From: CAXRDE01 sp964229355
GTDB lineage: Bacteria > Cyanobacteriota > Sericytochromatia > UBA7694
Direction of reading: 5' to 3'
DNA length: 64,000 bases
Assembly: GCA_964229355.1 (NCBI GenBank)
Contig: CAXRDE010000023.1
Span: 186,001-250,000 of the forward strand
Below, piece after piece: positions 33,320 through 42,261 of the stretch (the stretch's first letter is position 1; every line of letters begins with the position of its first letter). The notes below the pieces were generated by a model, which was given only the letters and a program-made list of their open reading frames with translations, had not been told where the DNA came from and made no database searches. The position numbers and the translations under genes are program-made.

Positions 33320-35659
33320 TTAACGGATTAAGCTGTTCATATCGTCCTGCATGGCGTTGCTGACACTAATGATTTTTGAAATGGAACCAAACACTTTCTG
33401 CGCCAGCCCCAACATGGGCAAATACTCCGTTAAAGAAGCAGTAGAGCTCTCTAAAGCAGACTGAATGACACGGGTACTACTCTGGTTGTAAATGGCGTCA
33501 TTGACTTCTTTGCGGGCATAAGCTTTAACACTGGTAGATATCATGGCCCCCGTGGCGTAGTGGTTGTATTGGGATTTGAAATCCGCATACATATTGTAGA
33601 GTTCGAGACGGTTCTGATAATGCCCCAGCGTCAAATAACCAATGCGGTCTGAAATATCGCCCAACAGCGAAAAAGACTGACTCACCCCGTCCACAGAGAA
33701 ACTGAGTTCCCCGGCCTTGTCTAATCGCACAGCAAAACGGTGCGGAGAGCCCCCCAGACCACTAATCACCGGTAAAGCCCCGGGAGCGCTATTGATTAAA
33801 ACCGGAACGCCATTGGGATCCAGTTCTCGCTGAAAGAGGTAGACATCACCGGTTCCTGGATGATACTGCAAGGTGAAACCACCTGAATCTATCTGCCCCG
33901 GACGCTTCTGACCAAAATGCAATTCAATGAAAGACGCGTCGGTTTGCAAGTCCATGACCAGATCAAACTGCCCTGTGGCCTGGGCATGAGAAATCCCGAG
34001 AAAGCTGCGCTCTCCGTCAGCGATCACCACATTGTTGAGTTTGTCATGGGTATAAGTGGCCGGAATACCCGAAGGATCAAAAACAGGCGTTGTATTGTCC
34101 GTCAGGTTGAGATGTTGATTAAAGGATCGTGTGGGCACCATCGCTGCCGTAATATCTAAACTGTGCTCACCGGGCACCGCTGAGTCCAGTACCCGAGAAT
34201 TATCAATATCCTGGGTGCTGAGCAAACGGGAGCCAAAGAATACACCCTGTGATTCGAATTGTGGCGTTGCTCTATCCAGTTGAAAGAATTGTGCCAGAGC
34301 CTGGCCATTAGGCCCTTCAAAGATAATACGTGTGTCTGGACGAATCATTTGCGCCAGAGGCATACTGGCCGCATCTTGCGGTGTAATTTGCGCAAAGGTG
34401 TTGGCAGAGGGTGGACTGTTATCGATATTGCTCGTGCTGGTGATATTCTGCGCTCCGCCCCCGGTACTGGCAGAAAAAGGTGCCACATTAAAAAAGTCGG
34501 CGATGGCATCTCCGTTAATGCCATCAAAACGGATACTATTATCTCCAATGGCCCCCGTGGTGTTGTTGAGCACCAACTGACGGGTCACCGTATTAAAACT
34601 GGCAGTAACATTCACGCCGTTCACCGTAGCATAACGGTTAATTTCCTGCACAATCTGGTCAATGGTGGTGCGCTGGGGATCAAAACCCTGAAAGGTAAAA
34701 AAGCCGTTGTCTCCAAAATCAATGGCAAAATTACCCAGACGAAAATTGGGGTCCGCCACTTTGGGCTCTGCCAGATTCCGAATCTCTAAGCGATCGCTCA
34801 CGGGGTCATAATCGGCGGTAATGGGGACATTGTTTGAAGTCCCGTAGAGATCAATGGCATTTTCCACATCGCGAATGGTGTGAACGGCAGGATCAAATTC
34901 AGACCCAAACACCGTTGCAAAGTCAAAAACACCGTTATTGCCCAAACGAATCCGAAAATTGGAAGACTCTGGCAACAAGGGATTAAAAGGTGCAAAACGG
35001 GGAATTTCCCGATTCCCCACATAAGGCAATTGCTTGGGGTCACTGTAAATAAACGTGAGGCCATCCGTACTGGTGTCAAAATTATTGTCAACCCGTAGGG
35101 GCAAGTCCCCGTCCACCTCAAACACCGTGGCCCCATATTTTGAAAAACGCAGGCCGTCACGATTGGCCACGTCCACCACCATCAGGCTTTTATCGCCATA
35201 GCGCGCCAGTTGTTGTGATTCGCCGTCCGGGTCAAACAGATCAGATAAATCCTGGTTTCCTTTGCGCACAAAGTCCTGGCCGTTCGATAAGACGCGCAAG
35301 CCATTGCTGTTGCGTAAATAACCCTGGCCATCCCAGTGAAACTCGCCATCTCGGGTCAAAAAATATTTTCCGAGATCATCCACGAGCACAAAGAACCCCT
35401 GACCCTGTAATGCAAAATGGGCAGAAGAGTCTGAATTGCGCACCGAACCCTGCGCCCACTCTAAAGTGGTGGCTTGCACCCGCAAGGTGGGCGAGGGCAC
35501 CTGAAAATTGGCCCATGTATTCACGCTGCTATCCAGTAAAGAAACGCGGGTGGGCTTATAGGCAGTGCGGGAGGCGCCGTTCATATTGGCGCTGATTGTA
35601 CTCATCCAGGAGTTAACGGCCAATAGCCCGTTGACTCCAAGTTGTCCAAGGGTCCCCAT
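33320..35659 (-). CDS. Large FlgE/F/G-family flagellar hook/rod-like protein, paralogue 2
   Basis: A 779-residue paralogue of the next gene with the same order of parts: hook/rod N-terminus (MNGASRTAYKPTRVSLLDSS, GQGFFVLVDDLGKYFLTRDG), a central insert, a jelly-roll-like domain at about 546-695 (FDLVMDLQTDASFIELHFGQ, GGFTLQYHPGTGDVYLFQR), and a C-terminal helix ending ALESSTASLTEYLPMLGLAQ. It has two tandem hook-IN-like modules (FRIRLGNNGVFDFA and FAIDFGDNGFFTFQ) where paralogue 1 has one, which accounts for much of the extra length. Each module ends in a segment like ITADYDPVSDRLEIRN. It starts 11 nt after the upstream 469-residue gene. The function as a hook or distal rod is inferred. Confidence 0.75.
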   Translation of the reverse strand: MGTLGQLGVNGLLAVNSWMSTISANMNGASRTAYKPTRVSLLDSSVNTWANFQVPSPTLRVQATTLEWAQGSVRNSDSSAHFALQGQGFFVLVDDLGKYFLTRDGEFHWDGQGYLRNSNGLRVLSNGQDFVRKGNQDLSDLFDPDGESQQLARYGDKSLMVVDVANRDGLRFSKYGATVFEVDGDLPLRVDNNFDTSTDGLTFIYSDPKQLPYVGNREIPRFAPFNPLLPESSNFRIRLGNNGVFDFATVFGSEFDPAVHTIRDVENAIDLYGTSNNVPITADYDPVSDRLEIRNLAEPKVADPNFRLGNFAIDFGDNGFFTFQGFDPQRTTIDQIVQEINRYATVNGVNVTASFNTVTRQLVLNNTTGAIGDNSIRFDGINGDAIADFFNVAPFSASTGGGAQNITSTSNIDNSPPSANTFAQITPQDAASMPLAQMIRPDTRIIFEGPNGQALAQFFQLDRATPQFESQGVFFGSRLLSTQDIDNSRVLDSAVPGEHSLDITAAMVPTRSFNQHLNLTDNTTPVFDPSGIPATYTHDKLNNVVIADGERSFLGISHAQATGQFDLVMDLQTDASFIELHFGQKRPGQIDSGGFTLQYHPGTGDVYLFQRELDPNGVPVLINSAPGALPVISGLGGSPHRFAVRLDKAGELSFSVDGVSQSFSLLGDISDRIGYLTLGHYQNRLELYNMYADFKSQYNHYATGAMISTSVKAYARKEVNDAIYNQSSTRVIQSALESSTASLTEYLPMLGLAQKVFGSISKIISVSNAMQDDMNSLIR

Positions 35660-35670
35660 GGTTGTATCCT

Positions 35671-37080
35671 TTATATCTTATGATCGAACCGCGAAGAGGG
35701 TCTCTGTTTTATCTTTTCTTCCGTTAAAACCGGTGGCGAGGGCACAGAAGCAACAGTATCCAGCCGTTCCAGATGCCAAAGTGGGTTGACCCGTTGATCA
35801 CTGCTGAGCATCCACTGGTCAAGAACATCTAAAAAGCCAGACAAGGCCTTCGTCCATGCTTCACCATCGGTCTGGAAAAGCCGTTCCTGTTGGGTAAGGG
35901 TTTCTAAAGCCGCCTGCAAATCCGGCTCTACCGTTAGCAAAGGAATGTACTGCCGCGCTAACCCTAACCATTCAGCAAGCTGCTCAATGTTCTTATTATA
36001 CTCCACCTCAGGAGATTCCAGATCCAAAGGCGTTAAGCCCAAATAATGTGCTGCATGAGGGGAGACTTCAGACAGCTTTAGGGAGGTTTCAAGATCTTGA
36101 GCCTGAATACACAACGCCCCGTTTACCAGTTCAAAGGAAATCCCCTGAGCGTTCACCTGAGGCTCAAGCAAAGCGAGCCATTCAGTCACAGAATTTACGC
36201 CTTCAAAACCCGTATAATGTTGACCGTTTAAAGAAAATGAAATATCCATTTTTTGCTTCATATCTTGCAAATTCAAGGTATAAATGGGGGTTCCTGTTAA
36301 AGACTGAGGCAAGGGCTTTACCGAAAGGCCCATGGGAAACTCCAGCTGCAAACGGCCATCTTCCCACAGGATAGGCTCTGCAAACCCCTGACGGCGCAAC
36401 TCATTTTCAAAAAGGTTTTGAACCTCAGCCTCCGTCAATGAGGCCACATAGGGAATCTGACATCCATAAACCCGCGACCCGATCTCGTAAGGTCCCCAAA
36501 TCAAAAAAGGGGTTTCTCCTGCCTCATACTCCCAGGAGCTAAAGGTAGCGGGTAAGGGTAACTCCCCTTCACTTGTCGCCGTAAACGCACCGGTTATATT
36601 CCAGCCCGCCCTGGGAGCCATCGCACTCAGCAAAATGCCCGAACCTTGCACCTGGACATCCCAGCCCAGCATTTGGAGATCACACTGCAGTAAGGCTGCC
36701 CAATAGTTCAAGACTTGCTTATAAGCCCGACCCTGTGCAAAAGTTTGACACACGGCACCCGGTAGTATCAGCTCCAGGGCATCAGATTCCCCCGGCGGGA
36801 AAAACGAGAGATTTAAATCAGGCAAGCGATAGGCTGCACTATTTTCGAGCCGCCAATGGGAAAGGTCGATATAAGCCTGGGCACAACGCCCCTGTAAAGG
36901 CGGCAACTCAAAGGCTTCAGAGGACTTTACCCGATAGGTTTTCTGCGCAGGCCATTGCACAGGAGACGAAAAACAATATGCCACAGGAACCCGTGCGTGC
37001 CGCATCTGAAGCTCCGATAAAAGCTGATGACCTTTATGGAGTAAAATTAACAGTCGTGGACGAAGTGAAAAACTACTCAT
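35671..37080 (-). CDS. Unknown protein upstream of the hook-like genes
   Basis: A 469-residue protein I cannot assign. It has no signal peptide or membrane helix. The central part consists of beta-strand/helix units. One of them (about 275-350: ISFSLNGQHYTGFEGVNSV, QGISFELVNGALCIQAQD, then AAHYLGLTPLDLE) resembles the hook-IN modules of flagellar axial proteins such as FliD and FlgK. The C-terminal 100 residues are helical. It is the first gene of a probable two-gene unit with hook-like paralogue 2 (11 nt apart). The ATG has no Shine-Dalgarno and lies only 8 nt from a TATAAT, so translation may be leaderless. A chaperone or axial accessory role is a guess. Confidence 0.6.
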   Translation of the reverse strand: MSSFSLRPRLLILLHKGHQLLSELQMRHARVPVAYCFSSPVQWPAQKTYRVKSSEAFELPPLQGRCAQAYIDLSHWRLENSAAYRLPDLNLSFFPPGESDALELILPGAVCQTFAQGRAYKQVLNYWAALLQCDLQMLGWDVQVQGSGILLSAMAPRAGWNITGAFTATSEGELPLPATFSSWEYEAGETPFLIWGPYEIGSRVYGCQIPYVASLTEAEVQNLFENELRRQGFAEPILWEDGRLQLEFPMGLSVKPLPQSLTGTPIYTLNLQDMKQKMDISFSLNGQHYTGFEGVNSVTEWLALLEPQVNAQGISFELVNGALCIQAQDLETSLKLSEVSPHAAHYLGLTPLDLESPEVEYNKNIEQLAEWLGLARQYIPLLTVEPDLQAALETLTQQERLFQTDGEAWTKALSGFLDVLDQWMLSSDQRVNPLWHLERLDTVASVPSPPVLTEEKIKQRPSSRFDHKI

Positions 37081-37088
37081 TGCTTATG

Positions 37089-37097
37089 ATTATAACA
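37089..37097 (-). promoter_or_regulatory. Extended -10 promoter for the 35.7-37.1 kb gene
   Basis: TGTTATAAT on the minus strand, the same nonamer as before the atp operon. Transcription would start 1-3 nt before the ATG, implying a leaderless mRNA. The whole divergent gap to the McrB-like gene is 48 nt. Confidence 0.45.
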
Positions 37098-37128
37098 AGT
37101 TCGCCAAAAAAAATGGCAAAATAAAGCT

Positions 37129-38466
37129 ATGCAGCATTTATGGATTCTACAGGTCAATCCAGACCAGCTTTCTCTGGCTCTGTGGCTTGAACAAATACAA
37201 CAGGGGCAACACCCCGCCGAAGGCACGTGGCGACTTTCTCGGTTTCGCGATCACATCAACGCAGGAGATATACTCTGGTTCTGGCAGTCCGGTGAAGGCC
37301 TCATCGCGCAGGCAGAGTGCTTGACAACAGCCCATCGCAGCCACGAAGATCCCGAGTTCAATTGGGAAATCGGCTACCGTTTGACCCACCAATGTATCCC
37401 TGTGCTTTCCCGTGCTTTCTTTCAGGAACTGGCGTCTCTTTCTCACATCAACTTTTTTAAGCGTCCCCAGGGCAATATCTTCAAAGTCCCCCCCGAATAC
37501 ACTCAGCTTTTAAGAGACAAAGCACACCCCCATCTCCACAAGCTGAGCGTGCCCACTTCTGTTTTTTGGCCCGAGATCGCCCAGACCCTTCGCAAAACAG
37601 GCCTGGACCTTGAGGATCGGTCTGTAAGGCAGTACCATATGGCGCTAAAGAGCCATAGCCTGGTCATTTTGACCGGCCGCAGTGGCGTGGGAAAAAGCTG
37701 GCTCACGCGGGCTTACGCGCAGGCCGCCGGTGCGGCCTATCTTTTGGTGCCTGTGGCGCCGAATTGGATGGGGCCTGAGGATTTTTTAGGCTATTATAAT
37801 GCGGTGAGCAGCGAATTTATACCCACCGTCAGCAGTCAGTTTATTACCCAGGCCGCTCAAGAGTGGCATCAAGCCCAGCAAGAAGAAAGGCCTCCCCGGG
37901 CCTATCACCTGGTGCTTGACGAAATGAACCTGGCCCGTACCGAATCTTACTTTGCTCCTTTGCTGTCCCTTTTAGAGGTGCGCCGCAGAGGAGAACAGAC
38001 GTTTTACCAGCGCCTGGGGGCTGAAGACCTCGAAATTCCGCCAAATCTCTTTTGCATTGGCACCGCCAACACCGAAGACCAACGTCTCCATTTTTCAGAA
38101 CGCATTGCCGATCGAGCTTTTGTGATTACCCTTGTACCTTCAGCCATTCGTTTAGCGGACTTTTTTACCCCCCCTGAAGTGGCTTTGCTTCAAAATTTTT
38201 GGCAACCCCTAAGTCAATGTTTTCACTTGAGTTACCGTACCTTGACGGATATACAAACTTACCTGCATCAGGCCCGTATCCATCAGGTGCCCCTCTCAGA
38301 AGCCCTGGATGAAGTCCTGGCCCAGAAAGTTTTTCATCGCCTTTCAACGGTGCCTGTGCATAGGCTACAGGCGTTAAAACATGCCTTGCCCCAGTCTTTT
38401 ACGCTGTCCCATTTCGCGTTAAACCAGCAACAACAGGGCCATTTTTCTTTGTATGCTGAACCTTAA
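37129..38466 (+). CDS. EVE-domain McrB-like AAA+ NTPase (type IV restriction)
   Basis: A 445-residue protein. Residues 1-130 match the EVE domain, a reader of modified bases (LWILQVNPDQ, then HINAGDILWFWQSGEGLIAQ). Residues 165-400 are a McrB-type AAA+ motor. Walker A is GRSGVGKS at 183-190 and Walker B is LVLDEMN, with D264 and E265. The segment GTANTEDQRLHFSERIADRA corresponds to the McrB MNTADRS sensor region. By analogy with McrBC, the EVE domain would detect modified DNA and the motor would translocate or assemble the nuclease encoded downstream, whose gene overlaps by 14 nt. GTP versus ATP use cannot be told. No methyltransferase is nearby, as expected for type IV systems. Confidence 0.85.
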   Translation: MQHLWILQVNPDQLSLALWLEQIQQGQHPAEGTWRLSRFRDHINAGDILWFWQSGEGLIAQAECLTTAHRSHEDPEFNWEIGYRLTHQCIPVLSRAFFQELASLSHINFFKRPQGNIFKVPPEYTQLLRDKAHPHLHKLSVPTSVFWPEIAQTLRKTGLDLEDRSVRQYHMALKSHSLVILTGRSGVGKSWLTRAYAQAAGAAYLLVPVAPNWMGPEDFLGYYNAVSSEFIPTVSSQFITQAAQEWHQAQQEERPPRAYHLVLDEMNLARTESYFAPLLSLLEVRRRGEQTFYQRLGAEDLEIPPNLFCIGTANTEDQRLHFSERIADRAFVITLVPSAIRLADFFTPPEVALLQNFWQPLSQCFHLSYRTLTDIQTYLHQARIHQVPLSEALDEVLAQKVFHRLSTVPVHRLQALKHALPQSFTLSHFALNQQQQGHFSLYAEP

Positions 38467-39982
38467 ACTCTCATGGTTCGATGAGCGCGCACGCGTGATG
38501 TTGCACCCGGCCCCCTGGCAAAGCGCCCATCTTGAACTGGCAGATATTCCAGATCATTATGCCTGGCAAGATCTCCGCTTGTATACGCATCCCCTCAGTG
38601 CCGAAGCAACCCCTGTTTATCTCAAAAAGAAGCAAAAGCCCTACTTTCACCTGCACGCCGACTGGATGGCTGCAGAACCCGGCATGCATCATATGCGTCT
38701 GGTACACACCGCTCAACCCCAGGTTCCTCTCTGGGAAACCCATTTTTTTCTCGCAGCTCCGCCTTTAACGGAGGATCTGTGGTTAAAAATCCTGCAAGAG
38801 ACCTATGAGCAAAGCCACCTGCGGTTTCAGCCTCAGCCACGGGTCCCCTTTCATGCGCAACCTGCTTTGAAACATACGCCCCCCAATATTATAAGCGAGT
38901 TCCACACCCTTTTTTCTCTCCTCGCTTATGAGCCAGGCTTACAAAACAGCCTAAAGCACCTTCCTTTTAACCCCGCGTTACAGTGGACGCCATTGTATCG
39001 CCTGCAAAAAGTATCACCTGCTCTCTTGTTTCGTCACGTGTCTGCGCAACCCTTACATACAACGGTTTTAGAAACCCGAACACGACCCGAAGTGCCACTG
39101 GCAAACTATGTAAGTTTTCTTGTTCAGGCTTTACTTTCTCGCCTTAAACATCTCTGTTATTTGCTTCCCCAATCCTTAAAAACCCATCCTTTTTTAATCG
39201 AGCACCTTCAGAGCATGGGGCGGCAGGGCACGCTACTCTGGCAAGCCTGGCAACACCATCCTTATGCCAAAGCGTTGCCCCAATGGGGGCCCCATGCCCT
39301 CGCTGAATTAGAAGCCCTGGTAGCCCAAACCCCGGCCCTGAAGGTCTGGGTACACTGCGCCCAATGTCTCACAATGAGCGTCAGGCCCGATTTAGCCCCC
39401 CATTATATCGCCATGGGTTATCAGGGATTTGGATATGTCTATCAAAGCTGGTGTACCGCTTTGCTTAAAAGCAGCTTACACAACGCCCTGCTACCCAGAG
39501 GCTGGCAAAGCGTAGCGGTACACCACGACCCCAAAACCCTGTGCTGGGAACACATCGAAACGGGTCAGCGTCTGGCGTTACGGGCAGAGCAACGCTTTTT
39601 ACCTGAAGGCCCCGGGCAAAGTGGCCCCTTCAGTATCAGTCGGGGTCAACAGCCCGATGTGTGTTTGCTCTGGTTTAAAGACATAGACCACTGGCTGCGG
39701 TTTTCACCCCACAAGGGCCTGGTGTTTGAAATTAAGTTTCGGCAAGAGGGACTTCGTCCTCGCAAAATCGATTTGGACCGACTGCATGCTTATCGCGATG
39801 CGATATACACACAAATAGACGGCAACAACACCCCACTTTTCAGGGGCGGTGCCCTCCTTTATCCGGGACAGCACGAAAATTACCCTCCCGGCCTACAGGC
39901 ACTGACCTGTTTACCCGCGAAGGAACTCAAGCTAGAATACCTGCTCGCTTTACTGCTTACTCCAATTACTGCTCAAACCTAA
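38453..39982 (+). CDS. McrC-like DUF2357/PD-(D/E)XK nuclease
   Basis: A 509-residue partner of the McrB-like motor, translated from an ATG 14 nt inside the motor gene. The N-terminal half is beta-rich and divergent, and the middle is helical. The C-terminal 130 residues hold a PD-(D/E)XK nuclease core: D402 in QQPDVCLLW, then E426 and K428 in VFEIKFR. The helix DLDRLHAYRDAI, a signature of DUF2357/DUF524 McrC-like nucleases, follows. Catalytic residues are intact, so the enzyme is likely active and would cut DNA chosen by the EVE-McrB subunit. It ends 11 nt before thrB, so the defence genes and thrB may share a transcript. Confidence 0.82.
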   Translation: MLNLKLSWFDERARVMLHPAPWQSAHLELADIPDHYAWQDLRLYTHPLSAEATPVYLKKKQKPYFHLHADWMAAEPGMHHMRLVHTAQPQVPLWETHFFLAAPPLTEDLWLKILQETYEQSHLRFQPQPRVPFHAQPALKHTPPNIISEFHTLFSLLAYEPGLQNSLKHLPFNPALQWTPLYRLQKVSPALLFRHVSAQPLHTTVLETRTRPEVPLANYVSFLVQALLSRLKHLCYLLPQSLKTHPFLIEHLQSMGRQGTLLWQAWQHHPYAKALPQWGPHALAELEALVAQTPALKVWVHCAQCLTMSVRPDLAPHYIAMGYQGFGYVYQSWCTALLKSSLHNALLPRGWQSVAVHHDPKTLCWEHIETGQRLALRAEQRFLPEGPGQSGPFSISRGQQPDVCLLWFKDIDHWLRFSPHKGLVFEIKFRQEGLRPRKIDLDRLHAYRDAIYTQIDGNNTPLFRGGALLYPGQHENYPPGLQALTCLPAKELKLEYLLALLLTPITAQT

Positions 39983-39993
39983 GGAACAGCACC

Positions 39994-40911
39994 ATGAATA
40001 CCCCCTCAACCCGACACAGTTTTACCCTTCAAGTCCCCGCCACCACAGCGAACCTGGGGGCCGGCTATGATCTCCTGGGTGTGGCCCTGCAATACTATAA
40101 TCAGCTGCATTTTCAGCTCAGCGATCACTATGCCATGACCTTATCAGGACCTTATGGCAAGTCTCGTTTTCAGCTAGATGAAAAAAGTCTCATCTGGAAA
40201 GGCGTGGAACGGGTCTACCGCGCCGTCCAACGTCCCATGCCCTGTTTTAAGGTTGAGCAGCACATTGCCATTCCCCCATCCCGCGGTCTGGGCAGCAGTT
40301 CAAGCGCAATTGTGGCAGGACTCTATGCGGCCAATCTCTGGTTAGACGAACCTTTCCGCAAAGAAGAGCTGCTGGTTTTCGCGACCGAAATCGAAGGGCA
40401 TGCGGACAACGTGGCTCCCGCGTTATTGGGGGGAGCCATCCTAAATTTCCCCGGTCAAACCCAGCCTTTTACCCGCCTGCCGGTGCCTGAACACTTGCAC
40501 TGGGGGGTGTGTATTCCTGACTTCACTTTAGAAACCCGTGTGGCCCGTGAAGTGATTCCCACCCATATTCCCCTGGCCGACGCCATTACCAACCTCAGCT
40601 ATTTAAGTGCGTTTCTTGTGGGGCTACACACCGGGCAACCCGCACTCATCGCTCAGGGGATGCACGATCGCTTACACCAACCCTATCGACAGACTCTGGT
40701 ACCGGGCATGCAGGCGGTGATGGAGACCGCCTGTGCCTCAGGTGCCCTGGGTTGCGTGCTCAGCGGTGCGGGCCCCAGCCTTTTGGTACTGGGGACTGAG
40801 CCCCTGACATCTGTGGGTCATAAGATGTGCCAAATCTGGAAAAAACACCAAATCGAAGCACAGTTTGTGACCTGTCTTATTGACCTGAATGGGGTTGTCT
40901 GTCTAGACTGA
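39994..40911 (+). CDS. thrB: Homoserine kinase
   Basis: A 305-residue GHMP-family kinase that phosphorylates homoserine with ATP on the way to threonine. The family motifs are VPATTANLGAGYD at the N-terminus, the ATP loop PPSRGLGSSSSAIVAG, EIEGHADNVAPALLGG, and LSGAGPSLLVLG near the C-terminus. It has an AGGAA ribosome binding site. It precedes the aspartate kinase gene by 57 nt, making a small aspartate-pathway pair; hom and thrC are elsewhere. Its closeness to the upstream nuclease gene (11 nt) looks incidental. Confidence 0.95.
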   Translation: MNTPSTRHSFTLQVPATTANLGAGYDLLGVALQYYNQLHFQLSDHYAMTLSGPYGKSRFQLDEKSLIWKGVERVYRAVQRPMPCFKVEQHIAIPPSRGLGSSSSAIVAGLYAANLWLDEPFRKEELLVFATEIEGHADNVAPALLGGAILNFPGQTQPFTRLPVPEHLHWGVCIPDFTLETRVAREVIPTHIPLADAITNLSYLSAFLVGLHTGQPALIAQGMHDRLHQPYRQTLVPGMQAVMETACASGALGCVLSGAGPSLLVLGTEPLTSVGHKMCQIWKKHQIEAQFVTCLIDLNGVVCLD

Positions 40912-40968
40912 TAGCGATACTTTTCGTTAAGTAAAAGTAAAAAACCTTAAATCGAAGTAAAACCGACT

Positions 40969-42195
40969 ATGAGCATCGTTGTACAAAAATTTGGGGGTAC
41001 CTCAGTGGCTGACACTGAGCGTATTCGTCGGGTTGCAGCCCGCGTTGCTGCAACCAAAGCAGATCATCCAGAGGGTGTCGTGGTGGTGGTTTCAGCCATG
41101 GGAAAAACCACGGATCACCTGGTCAACATGGCCCATGAACTCAGTAGCCAACCCAGCGCCCGCGAAATGGACATGCTATTATCTACCGGAGAACAAATTT
41201 CTATTGCCCTTTTATGTATGGCACTGCAGGAATTGGGCTATAAAGCCGTGTCTCTCACAGGCGGACAAGCTGGTATTGTCACCGAAAGCTTACACACCAA
41301 AGCCAAAATACTCCACATCAACACTGAAGTTCTCCATAAGCATTTGGCTGAGGACTATATTGTCGTGGTTGCAGGATTTCAGGGCGTTACCGCCGATCAA
41401 CAAATCACCACCCTCGGTCGCGGGGGCTCCGACACCACCGCAGTGGCCCTGGCGGGCGCTCTGGAAGCCCCCGTTTGTGAAATTTATACCGACGTGGACG
41501 GTGTTTACACCACAGACCCCAACAGTGTACCCGCTGCCCAGAAGCTCAGTGAAATCTCTTACGAAGAAATGCTAGAGCTGGCTCACCTGGGTGCCAAGGT
41601 GCTCCACCCCCGCTCCGTAGAATGTGCAAAAAAATACGGAACAGCGCTTCATGTGCGCTCAAGTTTTAACACTGAAAAAGGAACACTGGTGAAAGCCATG
41701 AAAGATCTTGAAATTCAACGCCCCGTAACCGGGATTACCTCTGACTCGAACCAGGCCAAAGTAGCCATTCGCAGGGTGCCCGATCAACCCGGCATCGCGG
41801 CCCAGCTTTTTGGGGCTCTGGCTGATGCCCATATTTCTGTGGACATGATCATTCAATCGGTGCAAGACGATATGAGCAACGATATCGCATTTACCGTCAC
41901 CCAGGATGACCTCAACAAAGCGGTTGAAATCACCCAGGCCATGAGCCAGGAGATGGGCGCGGGCGAAGTGGTTTTTGACAAAGACATTGCCAAGGTGTCG
42001 ATTGTAGGTGTAGGCATGATCGGCACCCCAGGGATTGCCGCCAGTATGTTTGACGCGCTGGCCGCAGCCAATATTAATATTCAAATGATTTCCACTTCAG
42101 AAATTAAGGTCTCTTGCGTGGTGCACAAAGAACAAGCGCCCAAAGCACTGGCCATTATTCACGAGCGCTTTATTGGTGCTGAAGTCGAAGTCTAA
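40969..42195 (+). CDS. lysC: Aspartate kinase with two ACT domains
   Basis: A 408-residue monofunctional aspartokinase, the first step towards lysine, methionine and threonine. The catalytic domain has VQKFGGTSVAD and TTLGRGGSDTTAVALAGAL. The two C-terminal ACT domains (about 265-335, DQPGIAAQLFGALADAHISV; about 345-408, VGMIGTPGIAASMFDALAAA) usually mediate lysine and/or threonine feedback. The 57-nt gap upstream contains the repeated octamer AAGTAAAA, and no good ribosome binding site is seen. Also encoding MetH, the window shows parts of both branches of the pathway. Confidence 0.96.
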   Translation: MSIVVQKFGGTSVADTERIRRVAARVAATKADHPEGVVVVVSAMGKTTDHLVNMAHELSSQPSAREMDMLLSTGEQISIALLCMALQELGYKAVSLTGGQAGIVTESLHTKAKILHINTEVLHKHLAEDYIVVVAGFQGVTADQQITTLGRGGSDTTAVALAGALEAPVCEIYTDVDGVYTTDPNSVPAAQKLSEISYEEMLELAHLGAKVLHPRSVECAKKYGTALHVRSSFNTEKGTLVKAMKDLEIQRPVTGITSDSNQAKVAIRRVPDQPGIAAQLFGALADAHISVDMIIQSVQDDMSNDIAFTVTQDDLNKAVEITQAMSQEMGAGEVVFDKDIAKVSIVGVGMIGTPGIAASMFDALAAANINIQMISTSEIKVSCVVHKEQAPKALAIIHERFIGAEVEV

Positions 42196-42205
42196 ACCGT
42201 TTTTA

Positions 42206-42258
42206 TTGTATTATGACTTAGAATTTAACCAAAAAAGCATTTTAATGTCATAATACAA
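42206..42258. promoter_or_regulatory. 12-bp inverted repeat before the histidine kinase
   Basis: TTGTATTATGAC at 42206-42217 is repeated as its exact complement at 42247-42258, centres 41 bp apart, ending 3 nt before the kinase ATG. It could be two operator half-sites, a hairpin covering the translation start, or a weak terminator of lysC. Confidence 0.55.
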
Positions 42259-42261
42259 AGA

